Source: Prevotella sp. ne3005 (GTDB taxonomy: Bacteria; Bacteroidota; Bacteroidia; Bacteroidales; Bacteroidaceae). From it: 64,000 nt of DNA. The notes under the pieces are model-generated. The model saw only the letters and a program-made list of their open reading frames with translations. It did not search any database and was not told the origin of the DNA. The stretch lies in assembly GCF_900110085.1 (NCBI RefSeq), contig NZ_FOCK01000008.1, positions 62,001-126,000 on the forward strand, given 5' to 3'. Shown here one piece after another: positions 1 to 8,598 of the stretch (the stretch's first letter is position 1; each line of letters begins with the position of its first letter). The position numbers and the translations under genes were made by a program.

Positions 1-109
1 CACCGATGACGCCTGGGACGGCATGGCCACGCAGATACGTTTCGGCAGCGACACGTTTAAGACGTGGGATGACGTGGCAGATTACTTCAACAGACTCGGC
101 GGGCAATGA
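1..109 (+). CDS. C-terminal end of an unidentified protein (5' end outside window)
   Basis: An open frame enters from the left edge and ends at TGA 107-109. The last 35 codons are hydrophilic and aromatic-rich, ending NRLGGQ. The stop overlaps the ATG of the next gene (ATGA), so the two are probably one operon and translationally coupled. Too little remains to name a family. Confidence 0.55.
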   Translation, partial: TDDAWDGMATQIRFGSDTFKTWDDVADYFNRLGGQ

Positions 110-1284
110 AAACAGCGATTGTCGGAGGCGGGGCGGCAGGCTTTTTCCTCGCCATCAACCTGAAGGAGATGATGCCTACGATGGAGGTAACCATCCTCGA
201 GCGGAGCACGAAGCTGCTGGCTAAGGTCGAGGTGAGCGGCGGCGGACGTTGCAACTGCACCAACTCGTTTGCTGCCATCCGTGACCTGCAGGCCGTCTAT
301 CCCCGTGGCCACCGGCTGATGAAGCGACTGATGAAAGGTTTTTCACAGCGTGATGCCTATGACTGGTTCGAGGCCCACGGCGTGAGACTGACGACACAGG
401 CTGACGAGTGTGTCTTCCCCCTGTCGCAGGACTCGCATACCATCATCAACTGTTTCCTGGCCTATGCCCGTCGCCTCGGCATTGAGATCCGTACTTCAGA
501 GAAAGTGACCAACTTTGAGCAGTTAGCTGACTATGACTTCGTAGCCGTGACCTGTGGCGGTCAGCCTAAGGCAGAGGGGCTCCAGTGGCTTGCAGACCTT
601 GGCCATGAGACAGCACAGCCCGTGCCGTCGCTCTTCACCTTCCAAATAGCCGATGAAGGATTGCGCACCCTGATGGGAACAGTAGCCGAAGAGGCCGTGG
701 CGATGATCCCTGGCACCAAACTGAGGGCGCAAGGACCGTTGCTCATCACCCATTGGGGCATGAGCGGGCCTGCCATCCTGAAACTCTCGAGCTATGCGGC
801 ACGCCATCTGGCAGAGCGCCAATACAAAGCCCCCTTGGCCATCAACTGGCTGGGATCGAAGGATACGGAGGCCATTGCCCTACTACAGGCCACAGCCCAG
901 CGAGCCCCACAAAAACAAATCGACACCATTGCCCCAGAGGGACTGACAATGCGTCATTGGACCTATCTTGCAGGAAAAGCCATAGGCGAAAGAGCCACAG
1001 GCCGTTGGAGCAGTCTGAATCAAAAAGAACTGAACCGCCTGGCCAACGCCCTATGCTGTGACACCTACGAAATCACAGGTCGCGCACCGTTTAAGGATGA
1101 GTTTGTCACCTGCGGAGGCATCGCCCTCGAAGCCGTCAACCCTGCCACCTTGGAGAGTCGTCATGTTCCTAGACTCTTCTTCGCTGGCGAGATCCTCGAC
1201 ATCGACGGCATCACAGGAGGCTTCAACTTCCAAGCCGCCTGGACCACTGCCTATACCGTGGCCAAAGCCATCGCCAACTATTAA
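106..1284 (+). CDS. NAD(P)/FAD-dependent oxidoreductase, BaiN/HI0933 (YhiN) family
   Basis: This is a cytoplasmic flavoprotein of 392 residues, the normal length for the HI0933/BaiN family. The FAD-binding Rossmann motif GGGAAG lies at residues 7-12. The family signature SGGGRCNCTN follows near residue 45, and the C-terminal FAD-contacting stretch DGITGGFNFQ is intact. Family members are flavin-dependent reductases; BaiN acts on bile-acid intermediates in Clostridium, but most homologues have no known substrate, so no symbol is given. The start overlaps the stop of the upstream frame. The gene converges on the hexosaminidase with only 4 bp between stop codons. Confidence 0.9.
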   Translation: MKTAIVGGGAAGFFLAINLKEMMPTMEVTILERSTKLLAKVEVSGGGRCNCTNSFAAIRDLQAVYPRGHRLMKRLMKGFSQRDAYDWFEAHGVRLTTQADECVFPLSQDSHTIINCFLAYARRLGIEIRTSEKVTNFEQLADYDFVAVTCGGQPKAEGLQWLADLGHETAQPVPSLFTFQIADEGLRTLMGTVAEEAVAMIPGTKLRAQGPLLITHWGMSGPAILKLSSYAARHLAERQYKAPLAINWLGSKDTEAIALLQATAQRAPQKQIDTIAPEGLTMRHWTYLAGKAIGERATGRWSSLNQKELNRLANALCCDTYEITGRAPFKDEFVTCGGIALEAVNPATLESRHVPRLFFAGEILDIDGITGGFNFQAAWTTAYTVAKAIANY

Positions 1285-1288
1285 TACA

Positions 1289-2929
1289 TCAGAACTGCCA
1301 ACGGTTAGGGATCTGGCGCTCGGGCCAGAGGTGTTTGCAGTAGGTGTAGTGCAAATATTCCAGATACTTGGTAAATTCGCCCAGTCGTTGTTTGAAGTCA
1401 TCGAAATTCTTACGCTCGGGCATAGTCCACTGCACCTCAGCGAGAGCCGTCATACGGGGCAGGGCCTGATACTCTACCATCGCCTCGTTGGTCATATACT
1501 CCGACCAGAGATTAGCCTGCGTGCCGAGGATATGCTGGCGGGCCTCCACGGAGAGGCTGTCTGGGGCAGGATCAAGCGAATAGACCTTTTCGATGGGGAT
1601 GAATCCACCACAACGACTCGGTTCGAAAAGCACATCCTCCACTTGCTGGTAGTCGAGATAACAGTGGGTGGTAGGCGCCATGATGACATCATGCCCAGCC
1701 TCAGCAGCCTTGGCACCAGGGGCAGTACCGCGCCACGACATGATCATCGCATCCTGAGGACTGCCGTCGAGAATCTCATCCCAGCCTAAAGCACGACGAC
1801 CTTTCGATGTCAGGAAGTCGAAGACACGCTTGGTGAAGTGCGCTTGCTTCTCCTTGATGCCCTGACATTTAAGACAGGCCTCCCATTTCTCCGTAGGCGT
1901 CTCGTCCCCCCCGATATGAATCACCTCCGAGGGGAAGATATCCATAATCTCCGTGAGCACATCCTCCACAAACTGATAGACCTTCGGATTGCCCACACAG
2001 AGCACATCCTTATAGACGCCCCAATAGTGTCCCACTTGATAGGGGCCACCCGTGCAGCCCAGCTCTGGATAGCTGGCGAGGGCAGCGAGCATGTGGCCTG
2101 GCATATCAATCTCAGGTACTACGGTAATATGACGTGCTGCAGCATAAGCCACAATCTCGCGGGCCTCAGCCTGCGTGTAATAGCCACCATAGGGAATCTG
2201 ATCGTCAATGTCGCTGTTGGTACCGATAATGGTACCCGTGCGATGAGAGCCCACCTCCATCAGTTTCGGCCACTTCTTGATCTCGATGCGCCAACCCTGA
2301 TCGTCGGTAATATGCCAATGGAAGATGTTCATGTTATGCAGGGCCAACAGGTCGATGAACTTCTTCACGAACTCCACCGAGAAAAAATGACGGGAACAGT
2401 CAAGGTGCATGCCTCGCCAAGAGAAACGTGGTGTATCGGTGATGACGGCTGCAGGCAGCTGGAACATCTGAAGCAGAGACGCGGACGAAGTGTTGGCGAA
2501 TGACTTCCTAAGTGTCTGGATGCCATAGAAGACGCCAGCAGCCGAGCCTCCCTGAAGGGTAACGCCCTTGCTGCCGACAGTGAGCACATAACCTTCCTTC
2601 GATGTCACCCTAGGCGACACTGCCAGTTCGATATAACACACCTTCTTAGCGCGTTTCTGGACGACAGGGAAGTCAAGCCCCACCATATCGCGGAGGTAGA
2701 ACTGCAGAAACTCAGCCTCCTGTTGCAGTGCTGACGGTGCCAGTATCTGCACGGTGGCATCAAGCGTAAAGGGTTCTCCCTTCTGCAGGGCAATGCTCTG
2801 GGGCAGGGGCACAATGTTGTAGTCGCCAGCCTGCGCTGACAAAGGTAAAAGGGCAAAAAGGTAAAAGGGTAAAAGACCTTTTACCATTCCTATTACCTTA
2901 CGGATTACATTCGTTCTCATCATCTCCAT
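1289..2929 (-). CDS. Beta-N-acetylhexosaminidase, glycoside hydrolase family 20
   Basis: This exported exo-enzyme releases terminal GlcNAc/GalNAc from glycans by substrate-assisted catalysis. Order of parts: signal peptide (hydrophobic core about 17-33, AQA cleavage near 34), GH20b-type N-terminal domain (about 36-160), then the GH20 barrel with WRGMHLDCSRHF near 171 and the catalytic motif HIGGDE at 338-343 (Asp342/Glu343 being the expected pair). The total of 546 residues is typical for Bacteroidales. The start could instead be Met15, which still leaves a good signal peptide. The next minus-strand gene upstream encodes a PIG-L protein, and together they suggest use of amino-sugar glycans. 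Short AAGGTAAAA repeats overlap the signal-peptide codons. Confidence 0.92.
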   Translation of the reverse strand: MEMMRTNVIRKVIGMVKGLLPFYLFALLPLSAQAGDYNIVPLPQSIALQKGEPFTLDATVQILAPSALQQEAEFLQFYLRDMVGLDFPVVQKRAKKVCYIELAVSPRVTSKEGYVLTVGSKGVTLQGGSAAGVFYGIQTLRKSFANTSSASLLQMFQLPAAVITDTPRFSWRGMHLDCSRHFFSVEFVKKFIDLLALHNMNIFHWHITDDQGWRIEIKKWPKLMEVGSHRTGTIIGTNSDIDDQIPYGGYYTQAEAREIVAYAAARHITVVPEIDMPGHMLAALASYPELGCTGGPYQVGHYWGVYKDVLCVGNPKVYQFVEDVLTEIMDIFPSEVIHIGGDETPTEKWEACLKCQGIKEKQAHFTKRVFDFLTSKGRRALGWDEILDGSPQDAMIMSWRGTAPGAKAAEAGHDVIMAPTTHCYLDYQQVEDVLFEPSRCGGFIPIEKVYSLDPAPDSLSVEARQHILGTQANLWSEYMTNEAMVEYQALPRMTALAEVQWTMPERKNFDDFKQRLGEFTKYLEYLHYTYCKHLWPERQIPNRWQF

Positions 2930-2960
2930 TTTACTTTTTACTTCTTTACCTTTTTACCTT

Positions 2961-4130
2961 TTAAAAGTGGTATTCCACAAATGCTTCCATGGCCTCGTAG
3001 CAGGCGAGGCCCAGTTCGTCGTAGCGTTTGGCGGTGTCGCGGTTGCGATCCTCAGCACGCTGCCAGAAAAGGCGTTCGTCGTTGCCTAAGAACGGAGCAC
3101 TCTCCATCTGACTCTGATGGCGCAGGATGGCATTACGTTTCTCGCGCAACTCCTCAGGACTCATGGGTACACACATCTCGATATCTGCCACGTCCCACTC
3201 TGCCCAGGCACCACGATACATCCACACACGGCAGTCGTCGAGCCACAGGGGCACATAAGGATCACCCTTGCTGCGAGCCTCAGTCTCAACTTTCTTCTCC
3301 TCGTCGATAGCTGCCAGCACGGCATCAGTACACTTACGGTGGGTACCATGGGGATCAGCAAGGTCGGCAGCCACATAGATCTGATGGGGTTGGATCTCGG
3401 CAAGCAGCTGGATGATGGGTTCCACATCGCGCTCACTCATGGGCAGTTTCTCAATCTTGCCACTCTCATAGAAAGGCAGGTCGAGGAAGTGGATATGCTT
3501 GCTGTCGATGCCGTTGTACTCACAGGCCAGACGAGCCTCACCACGACGGATCAGTCCCTTCAGACGCAGGATCTGCTCATTGTCGAGATCACCTTCCTTC
3601 TTATTCTTGATAAAAGCTTTCACCACCTGATAGCTGTGCTTGATCACCTCGTCGGAGCCATTGGCAAAGATGGTGTTGAAGCCATTGATGAAATGCATGA
3701 AACGACGGACCTCCTCATCGCCCACGGCAATGTCGCCAGAAGTCTCGTAGGCGATATGCACGTCGTGGCCCTGCTGCATGAGTCGACGGATGGTGCCGCC
3801 CATGGAGATGACATCGTCATCAGGATGGGGCGAGAAGACGACAACCCGTTTTGGATAGGGCGTGGCACGCTCCGGACGCGTGGAGTCGTCGACTCCAGGC
3901 TTACCTCCTGGCCAACCCGTAATGGTATGCTGCAGTTCGTTGAAGACTTCGATATTGACAAGTCCCGCCTGGCCCTTGAACTGTTCCACAAGATGGCCGA
4001 GACCATTATCCACATAATCTTTCGTGGAGAGTTTCAACAGGGGTTTCCCCACCTTGTGGCAAAGGTCAATCACTTGCCGACGCAACTCGTGGTCGGGCAT
4101 CTGAATAGTTGATGTAAGATGTAAGTTCAT
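2961..4130 (-). CDS. PIG-L/LmbE family deacetylase-like protein (C-terminal half of Bacteroidota NagB-PIG-L proteins)
   Basis: The PIG-L metal-binding motif HPDDD is at residues 102-106, with the later DPHGTH motif near residue 260. PIG-L enzymes are zinc-dependent N-deacetylases of GlcNAc-type substrates. Residues 15-90 (from about CHKVGKPLLKL through HTITGWPGGKP to RPERATP) match the linker that in many Bacteroidota proteins of about 660 residues joins a glucosamine-6-phosphate deaminase (NagB) domain to this one. Here the NagB part is absent and a different gene starts 12 bp upstream. Whether this was a true split or an ancestral stand-alone form cannot be told from the window. It lies 31 bp before the GH20 gene and is probably co-transcribed with it. 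Confidence 0.85.
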   Translation of the reverse strand: MNLHLTSTIQMPDHELRRQVIDLCHKVGKPLLKLSTKDYVDNGLGHLVEQFKGQAGLVNIEVFNELQHTITGWPGGKPGVDDSTRPERATPYPKRVVVFSPHPDDDVISMGGTIRRLMQQGHDVHIAYETSGDIAVGDEEVRRFMHFINGFNTIFANGSDEVIKHSYQVVKAFIKNKKEGDLDNEQILRLKGLIRRGEARLACEYNGIDSKHIHFLDLPFYESGKIEKLPMSERDVEPIIQLLAEIQPHQIYVAADLADPHGTHRKCTDAVLAAIDEEKKVETEARSKGDPYVPLWLDDCRVWMYRGAWAEWDVADIEMCVPMSPEELREKRNAILRHQSQMESAPFLGNDERLFWQRAEDRNRDTAKRYDELGLACYEAMEAFVEYHF

Positions 4131-4142
4131 ATCATCAATGTT

Positions 4143-7142
4143 TTAGTTATTAGGCAATAGTACTACGCCAAGCTGCTTCTTGCCGTCCATCATGATCTTC
4201 ATCGGGTTCTCGAAGCGCACATGGCGTACATAATCCGTTTCCTCAACGGCAGGCATCTGGTCAAGCACCTCTTTCTGGAAGATGCCGTCGCCTGTATAGG
4301 TATTGATGGTGAAGTAGCCAACACCAAACGAGGTGAGGTTCTGGAAGAAATGCGTACCCTGAGAGGGGTCGACATGGTAGTTCTTCAGACCCGTCTCCAC
4401 GATGACACGGGCAGCAGAGATATGGGGCCACTTCACGGGGATACCCAGCCAGTAGTCGCTGGAGCCCCAGCGCCCTGGCCCCACAAGCACGTAGTTTTTG
4501 TTCTCGTCTAGGAACTTGCGGTTGATCTGTTCTATCTGGTCGGCAATCGTAGGATTATTCACGGCTGTAAAGTCGTCATCCGTCTTGACATAGACCACAT
4601 CGACCACATCCTCCGAGATACCATGTCCGAGGGAGTTGGCAGATCGCAAGAGACACTGTTCGTCGGGGATGGCCTGTAAGTCTTCCTCAAGCACCTGCTT
4701 GGAATCGACAATAGGTCGGATCTGCAACAGGTAGAACTCTCCCGTGCGGTCGTCATTCAGATTGCAGGCAAACTCAATTTCCACAGGGCGCTTCATCTCG
4801 TCAGCACCATATTTCTGTGACATCTGCAAGAGCTCAGGCAATGGGAACACACCATGCTGGAGCACACCACAGAAGGAGATGACCTTGCGCCCACCCTCAT
4901 AGATACCATCACGGATAATCTGATCCACAGGATCGTAGGTCGAGGCTATATAGGTGAGGGAGCCATCAGCTGCCGCCTGCTTCACTCGGAGGTTCTTGAT
5001 ATTGAAGCCATCGTCCACCTTGAAGTCATCGCCCACATGCGTCATGTCAAGGGCATAGAAGCGGGTCTGCGTCTCCGTCAGAGCCGTCTCCATCTCCGAG
5101 GTCTGGAGCACCTGCGTGGGATGGTAGGGCGACACACGGAGCGTCTGTCCGCCATCCACGATATACTTACCCAGTCCGAGAGCCAGTGAGGCGATACCCT
5201 CCTCGGCCTTCTCTTCTCCGATGGGATAATAGTTCAGCGAACGGAGCACACCCGAGAAATTCGGATAATAGAGGTCGCCATACTGCTTACCCACCACCTC
5301 CTGCAGGATGACAGCCATCTTCTCTTGGTCGATGACGTTCTGCGTGGCGAGCATATAAGCCTTGGAGTCCTTATAATAGACCGAGGCATAGACGCCCTTG
5401 ATGGCACAGGCCATCATGCGCAGCATCTCATACTTATCGCTGAGATAAGGAATCATATAGGTGGAGTAGATACCTGCAAAGGGCTGGTAGTGACTATCCT
5501 CCAACAGCGAGCTGGAGCGCACGGCGATGGGCGACTTCACCGCATCGAAGAAGGTGAAGAAGTCGGCTATCAGCGAGTCGGGCAACTGAGCCCGCATGAA
5601 GTGGTGCAGGATCTCCTCATCGCTGGCATCTGAGAGGGCGATGGGATAGAGGTTGTTCTTCTCCATGAACTCATCGAAGAAGTCGGTACAGAGCACCACC
5701 GTTCTGGGAATCGACACCTTCGCATTCTCATACTGGTTCAACTCCGGATGGCGCTTGATGATGTTATCGAGAAACGCCAGGCCACGACCTTTGCCTCCCA
5801 ACGAGCCTTCTCCGATACGGGCGAAATGGCTGTAGGCATCAAACTTCAGGCGGTCGAACACGGCCACCACACCGATGTTCTTCATCCGTCGGTACTGTAC
5901 GATGGCATCGAAGATGATCTGCCGGTGGGCATCCACATCCTGAAGCTTATGCCAGGTGACATGTTTCAGGAAAGCCGATACGGGGAAGATGGCACGGGCA
6001 CAGAGCCAGCGGCTCATGTGGTTACGCGACACATGGTAGAGCATCGAGTCGCGAGGAATCTTGAAGATATTATCCTGCAACTCCTTCAGCGACGACACGC
6101 GCGCCACCTCTTCCTTGGTCTTAGGATCACGGAAGATAAAATCGCCAAAACCCATGTGCTCCTCCATCAGATGGTGAAGGTCGACATTCATCTTCGTGGA
6201 GTTCTTGTCGATGAAATGGAAGCCCTCGGCCTCTGCCTTGGCACGATTGATGGTTTCCGAAGAGTCGAGGATCAGGGGCACATACTCATCACGACGGCGG
6301 ATCTCGCGCAACAGCTTCAGACCTGCCTCCGGATCGCCCTCTTCCACGTGACTGAGCCGTCCCTCATGAACCTGCATCGGGAAGCGGGTATCACTGATCA
6401 CACCCAACGTATTCTCGTGATACTTCTCATAGATCTGCATGGCCTCCTCGTAGGTCGTGGCGAGCACCACCTTGGGGCGTCCTCGCTTACGCTGGGCTGC
6501 AGCGTGAGGATTCAGGGCTTCAGTAGAGAAACGCTTCGACTGGGCGAGGATATAATTATAGAGGTTGGGCAGTACGCTCGAATAGAAACGGATATTATCT
6601 TCGACGAGGAGAATCATCTGCACACCAGCCTCGCGGATATCGTGCTCGATGTTCATCTTGTCCTCAATCAGCTTGATGATCGACATGATGAGGTTGGTAT
6701 TACCCAACCAACAGAACACGTAATCGAACACCGACATATCCTCATCCTGGATGCGCTTGGTGATGCCATGCGAGAAGGGGGTCAGCACCACGCAAGGGAT
6801 GTTGGGATGCTCGGCTTTGATCTCACGGGCCACGGTGAAGGCATCGTTGTCGGCATTACCAGGCATACAGATCACGAGGTCGATGTCGGTCGTATGGAGC
6901 ACCTCGTTGGCCTCCTCCGTCGTCGACACCTGGGTGAAGGTGGGCGGATAGCGCATGCCCAACTCCATATACTCGTCGAAAATCTTCTCGTCCACGCGGC
7001 CATCGTCCTCCAGCATGAAGGCATCATAGGGGTTGGCCACGATGAGTACGTTAAAGATGCGTCGTGTCATCAGATTGACAAACGACACATCTTTCAGATA
7101 GAATTTATTCCACTCTTGTGGTATCTTGATTTCTTCTTCCAT
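4143..7142 (-). CDS. PEP/pyruvate-binding protein with two N-terminal receiver-like domains
   Basis: This 999-residue cytoplasmic protein joins signalling and PEP-synthase-like modules. Residues about 28-165 resemble a response-regulator receiver without a clear phosphoacceptor (ICMPG at the expected place). Residues about 175-330 form a second receiver with acidic D182, likely phosphoacceptor D251 (VISDTRFP) and K313 (FIDKNS). A basic KRGRPK patch sits near 219-224. From about 425 there is a pyruvate-phosphate-dikinase N-terminal ATP-grasp domain (GGKGRGL at 449-455, AVRSSS further on). No mobile phosphohistidine domain was recognised, so full PEP-synthase activity is doubtful. The gene is divergent from ald and is probably co-transcribed with the PIG-L and GH20 genes. 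Confidence 0.82.
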   Translation of the reverse strand: MEEEIKIPQEWNKFYLKDVSFVNLMTRRIFNVLIVANPYDAFMLEDDGRVDEKIFDEYMELGMRYPPTFTQVSTTEEANEVLHTTDIDLVICMPGNADNDAFTVAREIKAEHPNIPCVVLTPFSHGITKRIQDEDMSVFDYVFCWLGNTNLIMSIIKLIEDKMNIEHDIREAGVQMILLVEDNIRFYSSVLPNLYNYILAQSKRFSTEALNPHAAAQRKRGRPKVVLATTYEEAMQIYEKYHENTLGVISDTRFPMQVHEGRLSHVEEGDPEAGLKLLREIRRRDEYVPLILDSSETINRAKAEAEGFHFIDKNSTKMNVDLHHLMEEHMGFGDFIFRDPKTKEEVARVSSLKELQDNIFKIPRDSMLYHVSRNHMSRWLCARAIFPVSAFLKHVTWHKLQDVDAHRQIIFDAIVQYRRMKNIGVVAVFDRLKFDAYSHFARIGEGSLGGKGRGLAFLDNIIKRHPELNQYENAKVSIPRTVVLCTDFFDEFMEKNNLYPIALSDASDEEILHHFMRAQLPDSLIADFFTFFDAVKSPIAVRSSSLLEDSHYQPFAGIYSTYMIPYLSDKYEMLRMMACAIKGVYASVYYKDSKAYMLATQNVIDQEKMAVILQEVVGKQYGDLYYPNFSGVLRSLNYYPIGEEKAEEGIASLALGLGKYIVDGGQTLRVSPYHPTQVLQTSEMETALTETQTRFYALDMTHVGDDFKVDDGFNIKNLRVKQAAADGSLTYIASTYDPVDQIIRDGIYEGGRKVISFCGVLQHGVFPLPELLQMSQKYGADEMKRPVEIEFACNLNDDRTGEFYLLQIRPIVDSKQVLEEDLQAIPDEQCLLRSANSLGHGISEDVVDVVYVKTDDDFTAVNNPTIADQIEQINRKFLDENKNYVLVGPGRWGSSDYWLGIPVKWPHISAARVIVETGLKNYHVDPSQGTHFFQNLTSFGVGYFTINTYTGDGIFQKEVLDQMPAVEETDYVRHVRFENPMKIMMDGKKQLGVVLLPNN

Positions 7143-7164
7143 TTCAAAGTTTTAGTTTCGACTG

Positions 7165-7172
7165 CAAAGATA
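7165..7172 (-). promoter_or_regulatory. -7 element for the PEP-synthase-like gene
   Basis: On the minus strand this reads TATCTTTG, a match to the Bacteroidota -7 consensus TAnnTTTG, 22 bp before the ATG at 7142. No strong -33 was seen. Confidence 0.6.
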
Positions 7173-7215
7173 AGAAAAATATCTTAATAATTGAACAACG
7201 AATGGATATTTTTTG

Positions 7216-7223
7216 TATATTTG
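7216..7223 (+). promoter_or_regulatory. -7 element for alanine dehydrogenase
   Basis: TATATTTG matches TAnnTTTG, about 30 bp before the ald ATG, with a TTGA about 21 bp upstream as the possible -33. A 17-base stretch from here, TATATTTGCACCATCAA, recurs exactly at the gdhA promoter. Confidence 0.65.
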
Positions 7224-7253
7224 CACCATCAATTAACTAAACACCCATAGATT

Positions 7254-8360
7254 ATGAAAGTAGGAATTCCCAAGGAGATCAAAAACAATGAGAATCGCGT
7301 AGGCATGACGCCTGCAGGAGTAGCAGAACTTACACGTCGTGGACATGAGGTGAGCGTACAGCACACTGCTGGCGAAGGCAGCGGATTTAGCGACGACGAC
7401 TACATCAGGGCGGGAGCGAGGATTCTGCCTACCATCGAGGCCGTGTATCGCGAGTGCGACATGATTGTGAAAGTAAAAGAGCCCATCGAGCCCGAGTACG
7501 AGCTGGTGCGTCCAGGGCAGTTGCTCTTTACCTATTTCCATTTCGCATGCGAGAAAGAGCTGACGGATGCCATGCTGAAGAGCAAGGCCGTTTGTCTGGC
7601 TTACGAAACGGTACAGTTACCTAACGGCTCATTGCCATTGCTACAGCCCATGAGCGAGGTAGCAGGACGCATGGCGACCCTCAATGGTGCTTACTATCTG
7701 CAGAAAACGAAGGGCGGCAAGGGCAAACTCATCAGTGGAGTTCCTGGTGTATCACCCGCCAAGGTTTTGGTACTGGGTGGTGGTATCGTAGGCGAGGCTG
7801 CAGCCCTGATGGCAGCTGGCTTGGGTGCCGATGTCACCATAGCCGATATCTCCCTGCCCCGCTTGCGTCAGCTCGACATTGAGACACCCGCCAATGTCCA
7901 TACACTCTTTTCCTCAGAGCACAATATCCGTAAGATGTTGCCGACAGTAGACATCGTCGTAGGTTCTGTACTCGTACCTGGAGATAAGACGCCACATCTG
8001 ATTACGCGCGATATGCTAAAACTGATGGAACCAGGAACTGTTCTCGTCGATGTAGCCATCGACCAAGGCGGCTGTTTCGAGACTTCCCGTCCTACCACCC
8101 ATAGCAATCCCGTTTATACAGAAGAGGGCATCGTTCACTATTGTGTAGCCAACATCCCAGGAGCCGTTCCCAATACTTCTACATTGGCTCTGACAAACGC
8201 AACCCTACGTTATGCCATTGCCCTGGCCGATAAGGGTTGGCAGAAGGCCTGCAAGGACGATCCTGCTCTGGCCAAAGGCCTGAACATCGTTGACGGCAAG
8301 GTCACCTTCAAGGCCGTCGCCGATGTCTTCGCCCTCCCCTACGAGCCGATTGCCCTGTAG
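7254..8360 (+). CDS. ald: Alanine dehydrogenase
   Basis: The enzyme catalyses reversible NAD-dependent conversion of L-alanine to pyruvate and ammonia. It has 368 residues, the family's usual length. The N-terminus MKVGIPKEIKNNENRVG is diagnostic, the substrate-site Lys75 (KVKEP) and His96 (YFHFA) are present, and the NAD Rossmann motif GGGIVG is at 175-180. The gene is monocistronic: it has its own promoter and a strong intrinsic terminator follows. It shares promoter sequence with gdhA, the other ammonia-linked dehydrogenase of the window. Confidence 0.95.
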   Translation: MKVGIPKEIKNNENRVGMTPAGVAELTRRGHEVSVQHTAGEGSGFSDDDYIRAGARILPTIEAVYRECDMIVKVKEPIEPEYELVRPGQLLFTYFHFACEKELTDAMLKSKAVCLAYETVQLPNGSLPLLQPMSEVAGRMATLNGAYYLQKTKGGKGKLISGVPGVSPAKVLVLGGGIVGEAAALMAAGLGADVTIADISLPRLRQLDIETPANVHTLFSSEHNIRKMLPTVDIVVGSVLVPGDKTPHLITRDMLKLMEPGTVLVDVAIDQGGCFETSRPTTHSNPVYTEEGIVHYCVANIPGAVPNTSTLALTNATLRYAIALADKGWQKACKDDPALAKGLNIVDGKVTFKAVADVFALPYEPIAL

Positions 8361-8386
8361 TTACCACTCAGGTACATTAAGAAAAG

Positions 8387-8423
8387 TGTTGGCGTTCCAA
8401 AAGGGCGCCAACATTCTTTTTTC
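8387..8423 (+). terminator. Intrinsic terminator of ald
   Basis: A perfect 8-bp stem (TGTTGGCG 8387-8394 with CGCCAACA 8406-8413) is followed by a T-rich run to 8422. Confidence 0.9.
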
Positions 8424-8460
8424 CCAAGATGTAATGCTTAGTTGTTACGGAACGTTAAAT

Positions 8461-8477
8461 TTATCGTTTTTCGATAA
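8461..8477. promoter_or_regulatory. Inverted repeat TTATCG-N5-CGATAA, likely regulator site
   Basis: TTATCG (8461-8466) and CGATAA (8472-8477) form an interrupted palindrome just upstream of the promoter of the DUF2975/XRE operon. A related palindrome lies at 8528-8542 and a half-site AATCGATT at 8586-8593. Confidence 0.55.
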
Positions 8478-8493
8478 GTTTTTATTGATTTTC

Positions 8494-8525
8494 TTTGGTT
8501 AATTCAGAAATAACAACTACTTTTG
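8494..8525 (+). promoter_or_regulatory. Promoter of the DUF2975-XRE operon
   Basis: TTTG (8494-8497) and TACTTTTG (8518-8525) are separated by exactly 20 bp, an almost ideal Bacteroidota promoter. The start point should fall close to 8530, inside the downstream TATCGA palindrome. Confidence 0.75.
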
Positions 8526-8527
8526 CA

Positions 8528-8542
8528 TATCGAAAATCGATA
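8528..8542. promoter_or_regulatory. Palindrome TATCGA-AAA-TCGATA at the start point, likely operator
   Basis: A perfect 6+6 palindrome with a 3-bp centre lies directly after the -7 element. A repressor bound here would block transcription; the XRE protein encoded at 9071-9280 is the obvious candidate (inference). Confidence 0.6.
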
Positions 8543-8598
8543 AATAAACAAAATAAAACAATAAACAGAGTATGAAATCAACAAAAATCGATTGAATT

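Noticed and set aside
748-1789. Long plus-strand frames opposite GH20 and PIG-L genes (e.g. 1058-1789, 3117-4112)
   Set aside because: They lie antisense to well-supported genes and have no recognisable domain or ribosome-binding site.
5748-7187. 479-codon plus-strand frame opposite the PEP-synthase-like gene
   Set aside because: Composition (His/Leu/Ile rich) is that of a GC-biased antisense frame; the minus-strand protein has clear domains.
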